From positions 1 to 7,228 of the forward strand of contig CALINZ010000167.1 of NCBI GenBank assembly GCA_938045085.1: a stretch of 7,228 nucleotides of DNA. The letters are read 5' to 3'. A model generated the notes under the pieces. It did no database searches, was not told the DNA's origin, and saw only the letters and a list, made by a program, of their open reading frames with translations. Source of the stretch: an uncultured Collinsella sp. (GTDB taxonomy: Bacteria; Actinomycetota; Coriobacteriia; Coriobacteriales; Coriobacteriaceae). Position numbers and translations under genes: made by a program. Below are positions 6,059 to 7,228 of the stretch, in pieces. How positions within the stretch are numbered: the first letter of the stretch is position 1; every line of letters begins with the position of its first letter.

Positions 6059-7126
6059 ATGCGCGACAAGCTCGAAAAGATCATCAAGGCCTACGAGGAG
6101 CTCGAGAAGAAGCTTTCCGACCCGGCCGTCGCCTCCGATATCAAGGAGTTCACGCGTCTCAACAAGGAGTACGCGCACCAGTCCGACCTCATCGCCGCCT
6201 CGCGCGAGTACATCGGCGCACTCGATGACATCGAGGCCGCCAAGGAAATGCTGCACGATACCACCGATGCCGATGAGAAGGAGATGCTCCAGATGGACAT
6301 CTCCGAAAACGAGGCCAAGCTCCCCCAACTCGAGGAAGACATCAAGTACATGCTCATCCCGAGCGACCCCAACGACGACAAGAACACCATCGTCGAGATC
6401 CGCTCCGCTGCCGGTGGCGACGAGGCGGCCATCTTCGCCGGCGACCTGTACAAGATGTATCAGCGCTTTTGCGAGTCGCGCGGCTGGAAGACCACCGTGC
6501 TCGATTCCAGCCCCAGCGAGGCCGGCGGCTTTAAGTCCATTGAGTTCAAGGTCGAGGGCGACCGCGTCTACTCCGTTATGAAGTACGAGTCCGGCGTGCA
6601 CCGTGTCCAGCGCGTCCCCAAGACCGAGTCCCAGGGCCGCATCCAGACTTCAACGGCTACCGTCGCCGTGCTTCCCGAGGCCGAGGAAATCGACGTCCAG
6701 ATCAACCAGTCCGACCTGCGCATCGACACCTACTGCGCCTCCGGCCCTGGCGGTCAGTGCGTTAACACCACCTACTCCGCCGTGCGCATCACCCACCTGC
6801 CCACCAACACCGTGGTGCAGTCGCAGGAGCAGCGTTCCCAGATCCAGAACCGCGAGGTCTGCATGCAGATGCTGCGCGCCCGTCTGTACGAGATGGAACT
6901 CGAGAAGCAGCAGGCCGAGCTCGGTGCCGAGCGCCAGAGCCAGATCGGCCACGGCAACCGTTCCGAGAAGATCCGTACTTACAACCAGCCCCAGGACCGC
7001 GTGACCGATCACCGTATCGGCTTCAACTCCACTTATAACGGCGTCCTTCTGGGCGATCAGCTCGGCACTGTCATCGAGGCGCTTGCCGCCGCCGAGCGAG
7101 CCGAGAAGCTGGCGCAGGCCGTTTAA
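6059..7126 (+). CDS. prfA: Peptide chain release factor 1
   Basis: The 355-residue protein ends translation at UAA and UAG codons in the ribosome. Its length is normal for RF1. The order is a coiled N-terminal domain (1-100), the domain with RSAAGGDEAAIFAGDLY (115-131), the stop-codon recognition loop HRVQRVPKTESQGRIQTS (181-198) with a PxT motif as PKT (187-189), and the catalytic GGQ (231-233) that triggers peptidyl-tRNA hydrolysis. The flanking sequence reads SGPGGQCVNTTYSAVRITH, with Cys and Tyr where many RF1s have Ser/His and Asp. The glutamine of GGQ would be methylated by PrmC. ATG 6059 follows AAGGAG (6047-6052) at six bases; the upstream open frame overlaps the M20 gene out of phase and is not real. 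prfA is often followed by prmC, but here a hairpin and a repeat follow directly, and the window ends before any next gene. Confidence 0.98.
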   Translation: MRDKLEKIIKAYEELEKKLSDPAVASDIKEFTRLNKEYAHQSDLIAASREYIGALDDIEAAKEMLHDTTDADEKEMLQMDISENEAKLPQLEEDIKYMLIPSDPNDDKNTIVEIRSAAGGDEAAIFAGDLYKMYQRFCESRGWKTTVLDSSPSEAGGFKSIEFKVEGDRVYSVMKYESGVHRVQRVPKTESQGRIQTSTATVAVLPEAEEIDVQINQSDLRIDTYCASGPGGQCVNTTYSAVRITHLPTNTVVQSQEQRSQIQNREVCMQMLRARLYEMELEKQQAELGAERQSQIGHGNRSEKIRTYNQPQDRVTDHRIGFNSTYNGVLLGDQLGTVIEALAAAERAEKLAQAV

Positions 7127-7155
7127 GTTACGGCGTTTTACCAAACGCCGTAACT
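7126..7155. terminator. Perfect 13-bp hairpin at the prfA stop codon
   Basis: AGTTACGGCGTTT (7126-7138) and AAACGCCGTAACT (7143-7155) are perfectly complementary around the tetraloop TACC. The first base of the stem is the last A of the prfA stop codon TAA. No T tract follows, so on its own it is more likely a 3'-end stabilising or pausing structure than a full intrinsic terminator. The palindromic repeat that begins three bases later may supply termination. Confidence 0.6.
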
Positions 7156-7157
7156 GC

Positions 7158-7228
7158 TCGACGCTGCGCGCCGCCCAGAGCGACAATTTGTCATTCAAAA
7201 GGCAAGGCATGACCAGAAGGTCTATGCC
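7158..7228. repeat. Palindromic intergenic repeat, copy 2 (cut by window end)
   Basis: Bases 7158-7210 match copy 1 (1193-1245) at 49 of 53 positions without gaps. The four differences are all C here and T in copy 1. From 7204 to the window end the sequence AAGGCATGACC-AGAA-GGTCTATGCC is the exact reverse complement of the central hairpin of copy 1 (1241-1265), so the centre is inverted relative to the flank. The right outer arm is outside the window. It lies 32 bases after prfA, again downstream of a stop codon. Confidence 0.8.

Overview
The window is a chromosomal segment from a GC-rich bacterium, most likely a gut Coriobacteriia member such as Collinsella. This rests on base and codon composition, the style of the proteins (twin-arginine-type lipoprotein signal, actinobacterial-type GPGGQ release factor) and the dispersed palindromic repeats. 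It is an inference; no rRNA or other marker is present. All real genes are on the + strand, and the long minus-strand and alternate-frame ORFs are shadows of them.

Layout: (1) bases 1-170 hold the last 55 codons of an unidentified protein. (2) 283-1176 encodes a LacX-type aldose 1-epimerase-like protein. It has a strong Shine-Dalgarno, and an operator-like palindrome (ACAATAG-N9-CTATTGT) lies just upstream. (3) 1193-1297 is a large palindromic repeat that probably acts as a two-way terminator. (4) 1440-4329 is a tight three-gene operon for a polar amino acid ABC importer: a Tat-type lipoprotein binding protein, a permease with an unusually long membrane N-terminus, and an ATPase. It ends at an intrinsic-terminator-like hairpin at 4340-4376. 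(5) 4387-5814 encodes an M20 metallopeptidase of the carboxypeptidase S / PM20D1 type, whose ribosome binding site directly abuts the U-tract of that hairpin. (6) 5815-6058 is a non-coding gap with a hairpin whose loop contains GGGGTCAGG. (7) 6059-7126 is prfA (peptide chain release factor 1), followed by a perfect 13-bp hairpin and then a second, truncated copy of the palindromic repeat at the window end.

Functionally, the importer and the M20 hydrolase read as a possible uptake-and-cleave module for amino acids, short peptides or N-acyl amino acids. The epimerase and prfA look like independent neighbours.

The most striking non-genic signal is the repeat pair. The two copies lie about 6 kb apart, each downstream of an unrelated gene. 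Their left parts are 49/53 identical in the same orientation, but the central hairpin of one is the exact reverse complement of the other. I see no CRISPR, prophage, insertion sequence, tRNA or rRNA. No wholly new multi-gene system is evident.
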